Source: Aquila chrysaetos chrysaetos
Lineage: Eukaryota > Chordata > Aves > Accipitriformes > Accipitridae
DNA length: 64,000 nt
Reading direction: 5' to 3'
Assembly: GCF_900496995.4 (NCBI RefSeq)
Contig: NC_044008.1
Location: forward strand, 744,001 to 808,000
Made by a program: the position numbers and the translations under genes. The notes under the pieces were generated by a model, which worked only from the letters and a program-made list of their open reading frames with translations, searched no databases and was not told where the DNA came from. Below are positions 46,201 to 61,600 of the stretch, one piece after another (the first letter of the stretch is position 1; each line of letters opens with the position of its first letter).

Positions 46201-49200
46201 GTGCAAACTTCTTTTTAACACCCATTTTGACAGCACTACTGCAAAACACATCACACTCTCATCCTGTCTTTCCACTGGTCTATTTACTGAGAGCCTCTCG
46301 GATCCAGCAAGACAAATTAAGCTATAACAGGTTTGCTGGTGGTTCAAATAAGCCAAGCTGACTCTGAACTGGAGTGCCAGATGGAAATCCACATGCTACA
46401 GCACCTAAAGCAGCTCTTCCCGACGCTAAGTGCAATACTGATCTACATCTCATTGCCAAAAGGTCTATAAAGAATTCATGCTGTAGTCCCAAACGATCGA
46501 AGAGCTTTAGGTATTTTGGGAAAGAAGGATTTGATACTGAATGAAACAGCCTTAGAGTTCAATTCTACCCACCTCTGAAGCTCACTACTGTGGCTCCTGG
46601 GATACACTTTAGATATCCTCTAGTCTCTTTGGTAAACAATTAGTATCATAGACAACAAAACACCGTGAAGACACACTAGGAAAAACAGTTGTACTATAAA
46701 CAAAGAAGCAAGACATGTATAAAAAGCGTACCTAAACACAAGTCTCATGCTGAGCCCACAAGCAAGTCCTTAAAAATCAGGCTCTGCAACAACCAACCAC
46801 AAGACAAAGTAAGAGATGCAAGGGCAGCCATGCTACACATGTACTTCTCAACACACTCCCAAAGTATTTCTTGGCTGTTAATTAGACAAAGCCACACAGC
46901 ATGAGAGGTCTGGCTTCCAAATTTACATGCAATCTTCATTAAAAAGGCCAACACTTATGTCAGCTTTGAAGGTCCCATCTATGCCAATTATTGCACTAAG
47001 CATTCACCTTTGATTGGAAAAGTTTTCTTGTGAAATGGGACCTCAGATTAGTCACTTTTATGTTTCTTTCTGAATAAACGTACACTGATATGCGGCCAAA
47101 TTTTACAAAAATGGTGGCATCATGCTCCATGCCCCATTTCCCACAGCATGCTCGTTTCCCTTCAGCATCTGTCCAAAGCATTCCAGCAACTCTTCGCAGT
47201 TGGGCAGCAAAAGGAGACAGAAGCAAGACGACCGTTTCTCACGCTGATGCTTCATGCTTGTCACATGCAATGGTGAACCCGAACGTCATGCAAGATGAAC
47301 AGTCAGCAGGCACAGAAAAGAAACACGTATCCCAAAAACGGGAGAGCTCAAAACATCCACTGTGACAACGTCACTCCATTCAGCTTGGGAAACTGGAGGA
47401 TTATTTTCTCTGCCGCATGTAAGCGGGCGCTGCACCAAAACTCCTTGCTCAGTGACAGCCAATGCCAAGGGCCACCCTGTGCAAGCGCCCGGCCCGGACC
47501 CCCGGGGGGTACGGAGTCCCCAGCCCCCATGCCCAGAGCAACAGGAGGAACCACTGCCAGCTGCTATTTCTGAGCTATTTCAGCAATTTAGGGTTGTCAC
47601 TGCTGTCAGAACGAAAGTTAAGTACTTTCACTCCAGAACTGTGTATGATCAGAAACAAGGGGAGACTTTTACAGTGATTTTACAGAAACTGTAATGCAGA
47701 AACTGAAGAAATTTCTGCAAAATGCAGAAATTGCTAGTGTTGTCTCATTTTCACCTCAGTTCTAAGGAAACCGCTGCAGCACCTACAGTGTCTGCCTCCA
47801 AAGCTGAAGAATGCACTAAATGAGAGTTGGTATCATACAGACACAGAAGAAAAATATTTGTTTTTAACAGGCAGCAACCACTATTTTCAGATGGATTCCA
47901 GTCTCCCCTCTAAACTTTCTTTTTCAGTTGCTTATCCAAGCTAGTCGGGTGAGGAGGCACTAGGGAAAAGGGACAGTAAACATATCCAACCATTAAAAAA
48001 AAAAAAAAAAAAAAAAAAAGATTAGATGGGAAAAAAGCATTTTAGGTAAAGTTAATAAACGGGAACAGAAATTAAAAGCTGCAAACATCCCAAGCCCACT
48101 ATCACCATACACAGCAAAAGCTGGATTTTTTTTTTTAGCGGGATTTTTTTCAGCTGGATTTTTTAAGTGCAGCTCATCTTTTAAAGAGCTCTTTAGAAAC
48201 CTTATTTGAACAACTCAGCAGCAAAATACTTCAGATAAGCTTTTGCATTTCTTCTTTTTGATTTTCAAAAGCTGGGTTAATATCATACCATTAAAAATTA
48301 AGCACACAGACACAGAAATGCAAGTCATTTCCCACAAGAAGTACTGCTCACATTGCATACACTTTTGCATCCATTATTCTGCTTTCCCCATTAAATGCAA
48401 GTCTCATGACTGTTCTGCTACAAATAGATCGATAGACACGAGCAACATGGAGCTGCCCGGGTTAACACTGCTGCAGAGCCCTCACACATTTCACCTATCT
48501 CGTTCATCAATTGCTCCTAGAACTTCAGCAAAGCCTTGCAGAAATTTCTGAGACCTTCACAGCTTGCGCTTACTCTGAACAGCTTCGAGAATGCTCAAAC
48601 AGTCAAATACTGGCATGGACTACACCTCTCAGATCACTCATTAATAGCTGGAATATTACTACATTTTTCTGGCAAAACGTACAGCCTGATAGCACGTAGT
48701 GTGAGATAAATGCAATACGTACTCACCTACTTATGAAAGAGGCAGAAAACTTTCAAAAGTTTGTTAAAATGACATTGTTAATTATTAAAATAGTAAGTTA
48801 AATAAGTACATGTTGTAATTACAACTATTTCAAAATACCACGCAGCTTACAATTTTGAAAGCCTTTAGTCTCTGCAGACTGCAGGCACATGCTGAGCTGC
48901 ATTTCCTGAACCTCCTGCTCAGAGAAGTCAGGATGGTATTTCTCTTCATCAGGTAACCGTGCTTTCTAGATCTGAAAGTTTACATGTTCACTGTAACATA
49001 CTCCTCTTCAAATGAAACAGTTATGAGACATGCTTATTACAGTGAATTTCTCTTTTTGTCTCTGATCTCATCCAGAAATTACAGCAAAGTCTTGCTAGCT
49101 TGCACAGTGACTGGGAAAATTAATTTAAATGGATGAATTCTAGAAAATAATCATTAAAAACCCCACAATTTAAAATGGAAAGAAAACATTGGGGAAAAAA

Positions 49201-52200
49201 AAAATATTTGGTTAAAAAAAAAAAAAAAAAAGCCTTTGGAAAATACATCAACCATTATTTTATGGCGTATTACAACATGCAAGTAAAATAGTTGTTAGTG
49301 CTGTTGTGAGAAAGAGTCAAAGAGACTTGACCACTACCCCACCTAACATAGGCAGCAACTCTAGCAGTGTGTGCATTAGGAAACAGCAGTCAGCAAGGCT
49401 TTCCTATAGTCATCCTGACTAGAGCATGAACTTTCCCTTTAAAATAATAAAAAAAATCCTATTTGCAGAAAGAGCTCACAAACAGGTGGAATGGCAGAAG
49501 CTCAAGGACACGATGCATGAAACTACTAAACACTCTATTTGCTTTTTAATGGTTCATCAATGGCTATGTTGACTGTGTGCATACTTTCACAAAGGACTAT
49601 ACACAACCTCAAATTCAGGTTTTCGAAATATAATTTCTAGGATCTGTTTTAACTGATTGTGAAAAGATGAGCTTTCCCAGTCCAATGGTCCAACAGCTCT
49701 TTTTTCCAGCCCAGTATGAAGTAACTAATGGGAGAAACTACTTGTCAGGTGGATGTTTGGAACCCTGAGAAGGTCACCGTCATACATACCCTCTGACTGC
49801 AGGTCTAAATACTCTGAGCAATACCCACAGCAAGAGAGAAAGGCAGCAAGAGAGGCAGAAATAGAAAGAAAGCAAAGAAAGGAAGAAAAAGAAAACAGTA
49901 AAGATTGCTGAAAAAACAGACAAAAGAATTAACTTTGCAACTGTATCCTCAAGCGGTGCTCCTGTCAGGAGAATATGCAGGAACATTGAAAAGCTATTTC
50001 AAAGAGTATAATCACTGAACACATAATTTTCCACATAAAATTCAGATCAATATACAAAAAAAGCAGAAGATTGGATACACTGTAAAAAGCATCCTTCTCA
50101 AGACTAACACACACTTTCTGAAGTTATCAAAGAGCGAGATTTAGCAAAACTGGAAGCTCTTTAGTCAGAGAACTTCTGCAAAACTACTTATTTTTTCACA
50201 AGAAACCACTATATAGAAGTAGATATGGGAAAGGAAGTTAGCTAAATACATTTAAAGTAGAGAAATTAGCTAAATACATCTGAAACACCTTCTTTTGTAT
50301 CATGTTTAAGGTAGCCAATATTCTTAGTCAGAGTTTAAGCAGAACTGCCATGAGGGACGTTCTACCAAGCCATGCAAGGACAAATCATTAGCCTTCCAGA
50401 GTTTAAATTTTGGGGCAGTACGGGCAGGCAGAGAAGCATCAGCAGTTGAGAAGATGATCATGGAAGGTATTTAGAGGCATGTACTGTAACATCTGGAGGC
50501 ATGTACTGTAAGATCTGGAGCCTTCATGACCCTAGTGATTGTAGAATCCACAGAGTCCTTCTGTAGCTCCAAGGAGTATTAAAGATCCCCACTGTAGACT
50601 TCAGTATTGCAGGGAGGGGAAAAAAGGAGAAGACCTGTTTCTACAGAAATAGGAATGCGGTTCGGTAAAAGTTTAGCACTTTTGTGGAAGTGCTTGTGGA
50701 AAGTCATCAAGAACCACATACTCAACCCAAAATACTCAAACTTTCAGCATTTTTCATTTCCTTGGCATCATTAAGGAACATGGTAAGAAATGAATATATT
50801 CACTACAGGCCATCTGAGTTTAACTGCATCTGTTCCAACAGAAGGCAGATTGGTTTGGGAGAGCTGGGGATACCAGGAAGTTTCCATTATTGTCACTGGT
50901 CAAGATGGCAATCCATACACTGGGAGAAACCTGGCTACGAAACAGATCTGGAACAGCTGAAACCACAATCTATGTCACAGGTTTCTGGCTTCCCACAGCT
51001 TCTATTTTGATTTTTGGCTGTGGTTATAGCTGTGGAAAGCTACAGCCACCTTTAAAGTGGAGACTGTGGTTATTCAAGTATTTACTTTCTTTGCCAAAAT
51101 GGAATTAGTTTTGTAGAACTGCAGTCATGCAAAACCAAGCAGGTTCTGGAAGCCTTGTCCTTATTGAAAGTGCTCGAGATATATACACTTATTTAGAGAG
51201 AAAAACATGTTCAAAATTACACTGCCTGAAACACCAGTATAGCCCGCAACATCTAACCAGCCAAATCAGAAAAAAAATTTTAAAAAATCCTACCTGCTAG
51301 GAAATAAATGGAAGACCTAAGAACATGCCAAATAAGATTTACACTGCTACTGTGAATCCAGTCACATGTGTAATACTACTCTACTTACACCATGCATTCG
51401 GAGAGGAAAAACATCTGGAGCACAGAGTTTGTTTTAGATACACATGCCAATGGATTTAATTAGATATAATTCAAGTACACTGAAAACTGAAAAAGGAGAT
51501 GCTGCTTTTAGCACAGCAGGCAGTATTCTTATTTTCCTCATCTTTCATTTTTCATGAAGCCAGTCTGCTTGGCCATGCCATCCCTATGCATACAAACTAA
51601 CGCCATTTATCAAAACAGCTCTTCAGATGCAATCACTGCAAGCAAAGAAATCTCAGGGATCTTACTTATTTCAAGTATGAACAGTAAAGGCCATTTGAGG
51701 TGGACTTAAAAAATAAAACCCAGTCATGTTATTAAAAACTCAATTCAGAGTTGCCTAACCAAATGTACCTTTGGTTAACTGCCCCCCCATATTTTTACTT
51801 AGTCCTGTAATCCCACTTGTTTTCTGAGCCAGTGCTTTTTAACTCCTAGTAGCTATTTGCTGGAGTGTGTACACATGCCAAGCAGCTCACGTTGACTATC
51901 CAAAAAAGTCACATAACCACAACATTATAAAAAGTAAATGCCTGTTCCTGAGTCAGATGCATAAAATACAGTGACTCCAACTAGTTAAATCATACCCTAC
52001 ATACTTGTAAGGAATATGAGGAAAACCCCCAAATATCTTAAAATTCGGTAATATTTCTGGATGCACTGAAGTGAACTAGATGCTTACTGTTTTGAAAATC
52101 AACTTCCCCCCTCAAATGATTAATGTAGGCTAGATTCAAGCACATGCAATTCCAACCAAACTCCTGCCCAAAAGCTAACAAATCTCAGGATCTGCTGTAT

Positions 52201-55200
52201 CTTTTTCTGGTATTTTGCATTTTTTATCATTTATCGCCTACAATGTACTACTGTGACAACGAGGGGAAAATGATAGCATGAGTCATTTAAATCTTCCCCC
52301 CTGCAAGACTACACACTGATGCCATGTCAGACCTCGCACTTTTGCCATCAGTGAGGCTTTGCTCACTCTTCTCTGCAATCTGACCTGGCACCCCTGCGTG
52401 AGCCCAGGCCCGGATCTCTTGTGCAACCAGGCAGACAGATGGGCGATGCTTCTGTGACATGGCTGAGTGACTAAAATGAGCCACACGTTTCTTAAAATAA
52501 ACCCATTATAAACATTTTCTTAGAACAAAACCCCTGTGACAAGAAAGCTGTAAAACATTCTCCTCACGCAGGACATTTAGAACCATGGTGTCTAAAAGGG
52601 AAAAGTAATATATTAACCCCTAGCAACACAAGGGGTAAAACCAGGGCAGAGCAAGACCCCAGCCCAAGGAGATTCCTTTCGCACCTGGTGAAAACAGCCT
52701 TCTCATTTTTAGCATCCATAGTCAGCTTGATGGTTTCCTGGCCTGAGCCTGTGCTGATGGTTTCTGTGACGATATCAGCTTTATCCTCCTCCTCGTCGCT
52801 GTCAGAGCCTCCAGAGGAGCTGCTGTCTGAGGCCACCAGCGGCGCTTTCCTCGTGACACAGACGTTCCAAACACAGGGAGAGGCAGCACTGACTGAGAAA
52901 AGTAAATAATTCACATCACAAAATTAACAAAGCCACAGGAACAACTCCCCAGGTACAACCCCGAATAAGTAGGGTGGTGGAAAATGGAGTGTTTACAATT
53001 ATTGCAAATTTTGAGATGACGGTTTCTGTGCAGATCCCACAGCATGCAGTATTATTTTTGCAAGTGAGGAAAAAACCCAACCCCACAAATCAGTGTTCTC
53101 CACCTGCCACCTCATGTCTGTGTTTAATACACGTAACAGAGGAGACTATTTTCTTCACTTGTGGAACAGTGATAACTCTGAACAGAGGATTAAGGCAGTC
53201 CCTGGGGTCTCTGCTAATTTAACTTAGCTCTGAGAACTTGTTGTGATATAATTTAAGCAGCTATACTTTTTGAAGTGTTCATTGGTTTCCATTCCACATG
53301 CAAACCTATCAAGAAAAGCCTCTCACGAAAGTGGCGTAGAAGTGTTGTAGTCTCAGTGAGTGGTTTTCTTTCTGAAGTTGGTACCTGCTCACACAGCTTG
53401 ATGTAACGCACAGTGCCTGACTGAAGATCACTACCCAGGTAGGCTTAAACAATGTGCAATACATAAAGCAGTCATCACAGCCAGTCTGAGCTCTACCGAA
53501 CTGAACCTCTAGCTCCGCTGGGAGAGTATATCAGAAAATGCATGTGGCAGAAAAAGATACCGTGCTCTCCCTTCCAGTATTAGCCACCTTTCAGTGGTTA
53601 CTACAGACAAAAGTTTAATTTAGTTCCATCAAAGTCCTCTGTTAAATTTTATTTTTCTTTCCTCAGAAAGGAGGGAAAGAAATCAGACTGAGGCTAACCA
53701 ACTAGCTCAGCACAATTACCAATAGTATAACCTACCCCATCGTTTTAATTTTTGGCAAGTAATTTTATAATCAAGCGTACAGTTAGAATAGGACTTTTGA
53801 ACAGTTTACAAATGATTGTCTCTGTGACATCAACTCTCACTAACTTAAATTTCATCCTTTTCTCACTGAATAATATTATCCCAACAAGCATGCACGATTT
53901 CTGAGTTACTCTTTTAATAGACTGATCTCTGTACGAAAGAGAACCTTCAAGGAAGATAAGGCAGATGACACTGGAGGGAAGTTCTCCCTAGCAGACTTGG
54001 TACGCTCTGCAAAATTCCAAACAGCTTAAATAATACATCTGTTTTGTTTTGTAACATTCTCACTTACAGTTTTTGTCCTGACTCTGCTTCGGGTTTCCAT
54101 CTGAATCGTTGCTTTCTGTATCGACAGGAGAACTGCATCGTGGACCTGATTCTGAGCTAAAGTAGGGGAAGAAAAAGTCTTGAGAATGAAGTATAGATAT
54201 CTTGGTTGTGCTTCCAAATATTCCCAAGAGAAGAAATCATTAGGGCTTTTAACTTCTAAAAAAGGTATTGATTTACTTATTTTATACTCCTAGTGTAGCA
54301 GCAATGACGATACATAAAGTATTCCTGTATCATAAGACATGAATGCTAACACCAGTTAGAAGCACTGGAAGGCAAAGGGAAGTATGAAGCCCTGATCCAG
54401 AACACTCAGACTTTATTAAAAAATAAAAGGTGTAGCAAGGGGAAGGGAAAGGGAAGAAGAAAATATCACAGTAAATGCACTCCATCAAACTGTATTTCAA
54501 ATATTCTTTCATTCAAAAGTTAAAGAAAGAATGTGTGCCTCTTACCAACAGAAAGGCTGAAAGTCTGTAAACTTTGCCCATCCTTTCTCCTCTGGCGTGG
54601 TGTTCTCTGGAGCTGCTGAATCCCATACACTCGATCCAACATCCATGGCAACACAGGGTGCAGGGGGCTTCGAGTTCACGGGCTCAAACACAGCCGTCCA
54701 TCCAGATCCTAGAGACACAGAAAAATGGACTGGAACGCTTAGGAGTTTTCAGAATCTTTGGACATCCCAAAAAGTGATCCCAGAGACAAAAAAGGGAAGA
54801 CCATCCAATGGCACTCCTTCAAAAACTACAGGAAGCTTCCTGTCTCACATGTTATAGACAATCAGCTTGAAAATCCCTCTTCTGATAAATACTGATGTTA
54901 TCCACAAGAAAGAAGCATCAATTAAGAAAAATGACATTATGAATGTCTTCATTCTTTCAGCCAGTGATTTGCAACTGAACTCTAAGTACCTTAGTTTCCT
55001 GTCAAAAGCTAAGTGGCATGGCTTTCAACCATTTCAATCACTAACTGTTTAATTTTGGCAATTACAGGTAAGGAATTGATATATGGATTAAAATGTTTAA
55101 GATCACAGAAGTCATCTTGAGCAAAACTAAGAACATAATTTGTTTTTTACGGTCCCAGCCTACTCCTTATTCATTAGAACACAGTTCTATTCCTACAAAT

Positions 55201-58200
55201 CACAATTTTTTAAAAAGCATTTTCCAATACCTTTTTCTCAAGAAAGAGAAAGGATTGCAGAGGCCTGTTGTGCAAACTGATTTGCACGCAACAAAACCGA
55301 GAGTAGGAGAGATCCACCAAGTTTACACTCACTCATTTGAACCAAACTCTCTAGAAGGGTAACTAAACTGACGTACACTATCCACAGGTTGCCATTTGTG
55401 TTGTTTATACTGGTTCTTCCTAATAAGAATCAAAAATATCCGAGACTACCAAATGGGTGTAGAGAGCTGATTACTGGAATAAATATGCATTATGCTCACA
55501 GTTACACCCAGGAAAAGAAACATTTTTAAACTGAAAATACTTTCACCAAACAAGGAATGAATGTTAACATTTTTGTCTCTATTTCAGTTGACCAAATTTG
55601 TTTTGCTGACAACACTGTGTGTCTCATGAATTTACATAGCCTTATTTGCATTGTGATCTGGGAAAACCTTGTCCCTCTCCAGCCTTCCTCTAGGCATTGT
55701 AAGAATGCATTTGCAACATGCGAACTAAAATTAGAAAGGCAGTTAGGCAGAAGAGACCTACATGCGGCATCTACATGGAGTGTGGAGATACTTGGCAAGG
55801 GTCTGCATAAAATTCATAATATAATGTAAGGAGTTAATGTCTTAATGCTCCAATAATATTTTGTTCATTAGTATTTGTACTAAAAGAGCTAGTAGTAGCA
55901 CTGTACTTGTACCTGTGTAGCTGTCTTAGCATAACTGAAGCATCACACTACTATTCTGAAGAAGCTTGGCAGGGCTCAATCTCACTAATATTTCACAGGC
56001 AAAAAATGAAACTGAAATTCACTCTTATCTGCACAGGTGGAATTACAGAATAGCCATAGAAACCAGGCAATTTGCAAACTGCTATTCTGAAGAGATGATT
56101 GCAGATCTCATTCCACCAGTGGGATGGTGCTGTTTTAAACTCTTTACCTTCAGAGGAGTCAGAGTCTTTCTGCTCAGAAATATTATTCTTGTTGTTGTTT
56201 GCTGAGGAAGGAGGCGGCTGCTGTTCTGTTTCCTCCTCTTCTTCGGAGTCCACACTACCATCATGATCTCCATTCTCAAGATCACTTTTTGATGAACTCT
56301 CTGAGGTCTGAGATGCTCCAAATCTAAATCGCAGAACTCAGAATTAGAAAAACCCTTACAGCAGCCAGTTCATCCCTCACCTGCTTCCTCTCTGCCCCAG
56401 GGAGAAAACACAAAATGCAAGCTGACCAAGTGATGCTGAATGCCTTTTACAGGGCTTATTTCCCAAAAAGAGACAAAGCTCAGACAGACAATAGCAGGCA
56501 CTCCTCCAGATACTTCCACTAAAGTCCCTACGTGCTTTACTTGTCAAAATGTATCTGCAGAGTTGTAATGGGAAATATGTTGCAGTGACATATTCAGGGC
56601 TGGATATTGATATGAGCAGACAAAACAGTAGCAAATGAGGGGAATACTAGTGTAGTATCAACTCTGTGTATGAACAAGACAATCCGTTTATTGATGCTAT
56701 GCAAATAAACACTAAGGTCTTGGCCATTTTTCCTGTCTCATTTGATCATATTTTCAGACTTAGAATTATAGAAGTAACTTCATTTAATAACTGACTATAT
56801 CAAAGGGATGAAAGATTGTAAATGATTTGCAATGCCAGAGATGCACCACGGGAGGTCACTCACTCTCACGTAAAACATTACTTTTCCTCTTTCAACATTT
56901 TGAAAAAGAATATTCTGTCTACTTCCCTCAGTCTTACTATTCTCTCAGCCTCCTCCTCTTCAAATATAAGGAAAGGAGTAAGTTCTAAGTATTTCGAACT
57001 AAGGGTGGGGTTGTTTTTTAATTTCTTTGACAATAGACTCGGTAATTAGGTGTTTCCATCATTATTGCATTCCCTCAAATTGGATCTTTGTTTCACATTC
57101 AAGACAAACCATCACCTCTTTTTGCGGAAGTGTGACATGGAAAGCACTCTGGTTTCCGTTAGAAAAAGGCCTCACAGCACATAAGTAACAATTAAACATG
57201 CACTTAACTGAAATGTACAGTTTCACAGCATTTAGGGGAAAATAAATAAATAATTAAAAAAAAAAAAAATCTATCTTTTGTTTTCACCTTACCGTGTTCT
57301 TGATTTAACTTGGGTTGCATAGGTTATCTCCTTCTCTTCCCAGATATCTTCTTCTTCCTCATTATCATCAAATTGTTGGATCCGCTCATTGCAGCAGGCT
57401 TCAAAGAGGGAAGCATTGGGCTAAAATAATATTAAGAAGAAATCAAATTCCATTCATTCTTTGGAGACAGACACAAGAGCTTCAGTGATGAGGAAGTTCA
57501 TAGAACAGCATTTGTAAACAACTAATACCATAAAGGTGTTGGCATTTATTTCATTTTACATCCCAAGCTATGCAACAAGCAATGTTCAGCTGTGGAAGAG
57601 TAATAATAGCACAGTGTGCTCAGAAGCAGCAAGCCCATGATAGATTAAGAAACACACACAACAGTTTCTCAGCCTACACTCCTTCCAAAACAGCAGCAAC
57701 TCCTGCACGCTGCCTCATAGCTATTCTGTTATGTGAATCTCTATGCATCCCTCACAGTGGCAGGGATATAAAGTCACTGTAGAAAAGGGCTGGAACAAAT
57801 GACCTTAAGAATACATTTGCAAACTGACTGGCTTGGAACTTAGAGAATAAAGCGATGCCATGTATGCAAACTGTCCCGCTTGGACTAACAATCCACAGTG
57901 CAACTTCTTTCAATGACTGCATTCTCCTTGACAGAACTGCAAGGAGCTTCTAAGCAAATATGACAACACTTAACTCACGTGCACACACCCCCTGCTTCAA
58001 AACATACAACCTTCCATTCTGGAAATGACAGTTTTCAGACACCAGTAAAGTGAGGTATCCGCATAAATATACAAATGGTCTGCCTATTCGAGTGTTCCGG
58101 GATCTCTCAATCAAAAGACTTAATGGTGACTTCCAGATGGTGCACAGTCCAAACCAATGGCTGCATTAGAATTCCATCACACACAAAAACTGCCTACTCA

Positions 58201-58616
58201 GAAAAAAAACAAGTTAAGATAAGCGCATAAATAGCTATTGGTGGCTGCAGACTTAGCTGGTAGATTCAAAAAGAAAACAAATTTTCTGTATCTATACAGC
58301 ACTGTCTAGAGCAGCCAAAAGAGAGAAGAAAAACTCTTTGTACTACTGTTCAAGTGAAAAAGAAAGTATTTTAAGACTGAGGAAACCTAAGTCTTAGTAT
58401 TGACAAAAACAAGCTTCCATCAGGAGATGAGCCTGGAATCACCTCTTTCAGCCACTGTCCAGCTTTTTCAATGAGTACTGATTTAGGTCAATAAAACAGA
58501 AAAGGCAAGAAACAGCATGGCAATATTTAGACCCGTAAGTCCTCTCTATTTGCAATTTTTCCTAGTCTGTGCATGGAAAGATTATCAAAGTAAAAATAAG
58601 GACAATAGATTGACAC

Positions 58617-58665
<49 letters not shown>

Positions 58666-61600
58666 CTTCAATGTAGAGTACTATTTCTGAAGATCCTCAC
58701 CAAAGCTATGAACTCTAGGGAGATTCTCTGAGGGCACATGTAATGCCCTGAGTTCCTTAGCTGGACTCAGCTACAAGGACACCTTTTCATTGACCAAAAT
58801 AACATACCAAATCTTTCTTTCAAAATGACAACAGCTGATTCAAGCATAACCTTGCCAGAATCTGTCCTATTAAATAAATATCCCAAAATGCCCACTTACA
58901 CTGTCATCATCTGCATCTATATTGAAGTTTATCTCTGCAATCCTGTCAAAGGGAGCACTGCAAAAAGAAGGGAAAGAAACTTCAGTGATGGCATGGAACA
59001 ACAAAGCACTTTTGCACCCCCAACAAAAGACCAGAGGATAGCTAACCACAGAGGCACTCAATGCCTTCTGCATTTGTTCCCTGAATATTCACTTCTGTCT
59101 TACGTGCAATGGTCTCCTCTCTTTGAGGTGAAAGATTATTTCAGATTTTCATGCTTAGGCCTGATTCAATAACTGAATGAACAACCTTTGTCATTATCTT
59201 GACAATATGGTATTTTGAGGCTTCATGGCAACCACAGCAATGTCTGGCTGTTACTTTGCAAGTCGCACGGTACCTATGCAGCACAAAGGCTATCTTAACT
59301 TTTTTTACCGGGTCTTTCCAGCTGAACCAAATCTTATAGAAAAAACCCAAACTCGTAATTAATTAAAAAGAGAAGGAGCTGCACCCAGCTGCTCTGGGAT
59401 TCCAGTCCTATGTTCACCCAAGAATTCCATCAGGTTCCTCCGCATGAGACAAGACCCAGAGAGACCGAATCCTGCACGGTGGGCATATACCCAGAAATAT
59501 CCAGATGGGATCGCACCTGCCTGTTTTAACATGATTACAGTAGCTTCAGGGAATCTTAGTGTACCAATGGCTCAACAACCCCAACGCATTACTAAGACAT
59601 GAATGCTGCAAAAATCATTAAATATCCCAATTTCTGATTTGCACCCAAGAGAGTCTACTGTAAGAACAGCAGAGGGTGCTACAGGCCAAAAAACTCCAAC
59701 CTACTAGCACAGTTTGGGTCAATGCAGTATTTTTTCACCATATCTACGTACCTCTGAGTTTGGACAGTGTTACTTTCTTTTAAACAAGACTGTTCAGTTA
59801 GCAAAAAAATACTGTCATGCAAATCACCAGGACATTGAAACATGAATAATATTTCTTAAAATATTCAAATTCCTATCTGCAACAGTTTTCAACAGCTGGA
59901 AAACAGATGACAGGGAGCACTACTCAGAACGTTCAATGCCAGAACAGTTCTGTAGTATATTCCTCCTTTTGTAATCACGAATACAGAGAAGGCTAGCACA
60001 TCCCAGTTACAGATTTTGTTCAGTTTCATGTTCATTTTAAAATGGACATTACTACCTTCAGCAGCTCCTCACATAAGTTAAGTCTTCCCCTCCACTTACA
60101 CACACACAAGTTCAATATTTGCTGCTATTTGATAAGAAGTTAAAAGTGTATTTTATTTTTTTAAAAATGTGTAGAACTAAGTAATCCATGTTCCATTAAA
60201 CTCTCGTTCTAGTCTGGAACTTTTTGGCCTTATTAAAGTTCTGGACATCTACAATGCTCATAAAGAAAAAAGACAGGAAAAGCTTGGACTCCAAAATCTT
60301 TCTCCATGTTAGAATACAGCTCCCAACTATTTGGCAAACACCTTAATGGAGCTCCTATGACCCTAGGGATCTTATGACTCTCTACTTTGATTCATCCTTG
60401 AAAGCAACTCTGAAGCAGCCAAACTATTTCCACATTGTCATTTTATTTGAGGTGTTTCACGGAGCCCAGTAGTTGCTAAAAATATGATCTGAGCAGAGCC
60501 AGCAAAAGAATCCTCAACAAATCAGATCTGGAGCAGCTGAAGAGTTGGAGCAAAGTGGCATGCCCAGAGCTTTCTGGGCTAAAAGTTTCCAGTTTCTGTC
60601 AGGATTCCAAGATATCAGGAACCCGCAGTTCTTTGCAGAGCAGACCCAACATTTGCTGGCCCATAAGTATCGGCCCTAGGATGGTATGTACAGCAGGTAC
60701 TGCCACATACGCTCCCTGTCACCTTGGATGACAAATAATTCCTTTGACTGAGATGAACATTGCCATGAGATGAAAGTGAATGGGCAAAACCGTTGAGCAG
60801 GAAACACACTGGGTATCCTCCTGGAGCACTTTTCTGTCAATAACTGTATACTAAACAGTTACAATTTCTGAACCATTATGGACAAGCGAGATAATTACAG
60901 ACCCAGTAATTTTGTTAGGTACAGTTTTTAAGGTGAGAAGATGAGCTGCAGTTTTAATTAGATTACAGTAGTTCTATAAAGGCAGCACAAATTCCGAACA
61001 CTGAATTCAGCAAGTTGCGTAACATTAAATCCACCTATATCTGCCTTCTTTGAACTGTTATTTGCTCCTGCCTTATCTATATTTCCTTTTTCAGAAGAGA
61101 GAAAATGGCTAAATTTTTCCATGGGCTTCAGAACACTATTCTTTCTACTCCTGATTTCAATAAGGACTTAATGCCACTGGAGAATATCTGTATAATTGCC
61201 TAGAGTAAGCTCTAATGCTTTGCCTTCTGTGCAATTAAATTTATTCTAGAACATGGCTGGATAATAATTGTGTGTTTTATTAAAAATATTTCTCTTCAAA
61301 ATGAAGAAACACTTTTCCTTGGTTCTAAAACTGTCTTTGGAGATCAGGATGGACTCCTATAAAAAGAAAAAAAGGTCAGCTGTTTTCCAAGCCATTGATC
61401 AGTCTTCTGTTTGTTTCAAGCCAGAGGAGGTACACAGTGAGGTTCATTTTAAAACCTGAACCAAAAGAAGAAAGATTAGATGCAAAGAGGCTTAAATGCT
61501 ACATATAAGCCTCTTGAAGTTTTATAAACTTACTTGATATTATCATCCTGGTCTGCAAACTCCTCATCGTTAAAGCCAAACTGATCCACAAAGTTAGCTG

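Larger units (their letters stand above)
41912..52684 (-). other. PPP6R2: Large PPP6R2 intron (10.8 kb)
   Basis: AT-rich intron between exons p8 and p9. It holds a CR1 relic (42440-42515), overlapping open frames on both strands at 44.08-44.54 kb, a possible L2/MIR-like relic (45.12-45.22 kb) and A-runs at 47995-48019 and 49214-49231. No extra exon matching PPP6R2 was found. Confidence 0.65.
52893..57292 (-). other. PPP6R2: PPP6R2 introns between exons p4 and p8
   Basis: Introns 52893-54067, 54157-54545, 54709-56147 and 56324-57292, each AT-rich. I find no repeats or extra exons I can name in them. Confidence 0.6.
57421..61533 (-). other. PPP6R2: PPP6R2 introns between exons p2 and p4
   Basis: Introns 57421-58899 (with the GA microsatellite) and 58958-61533. 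The second is 2.6 kb of plain AT-rich sequence; nothing recognised. Confidence 0.6.
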
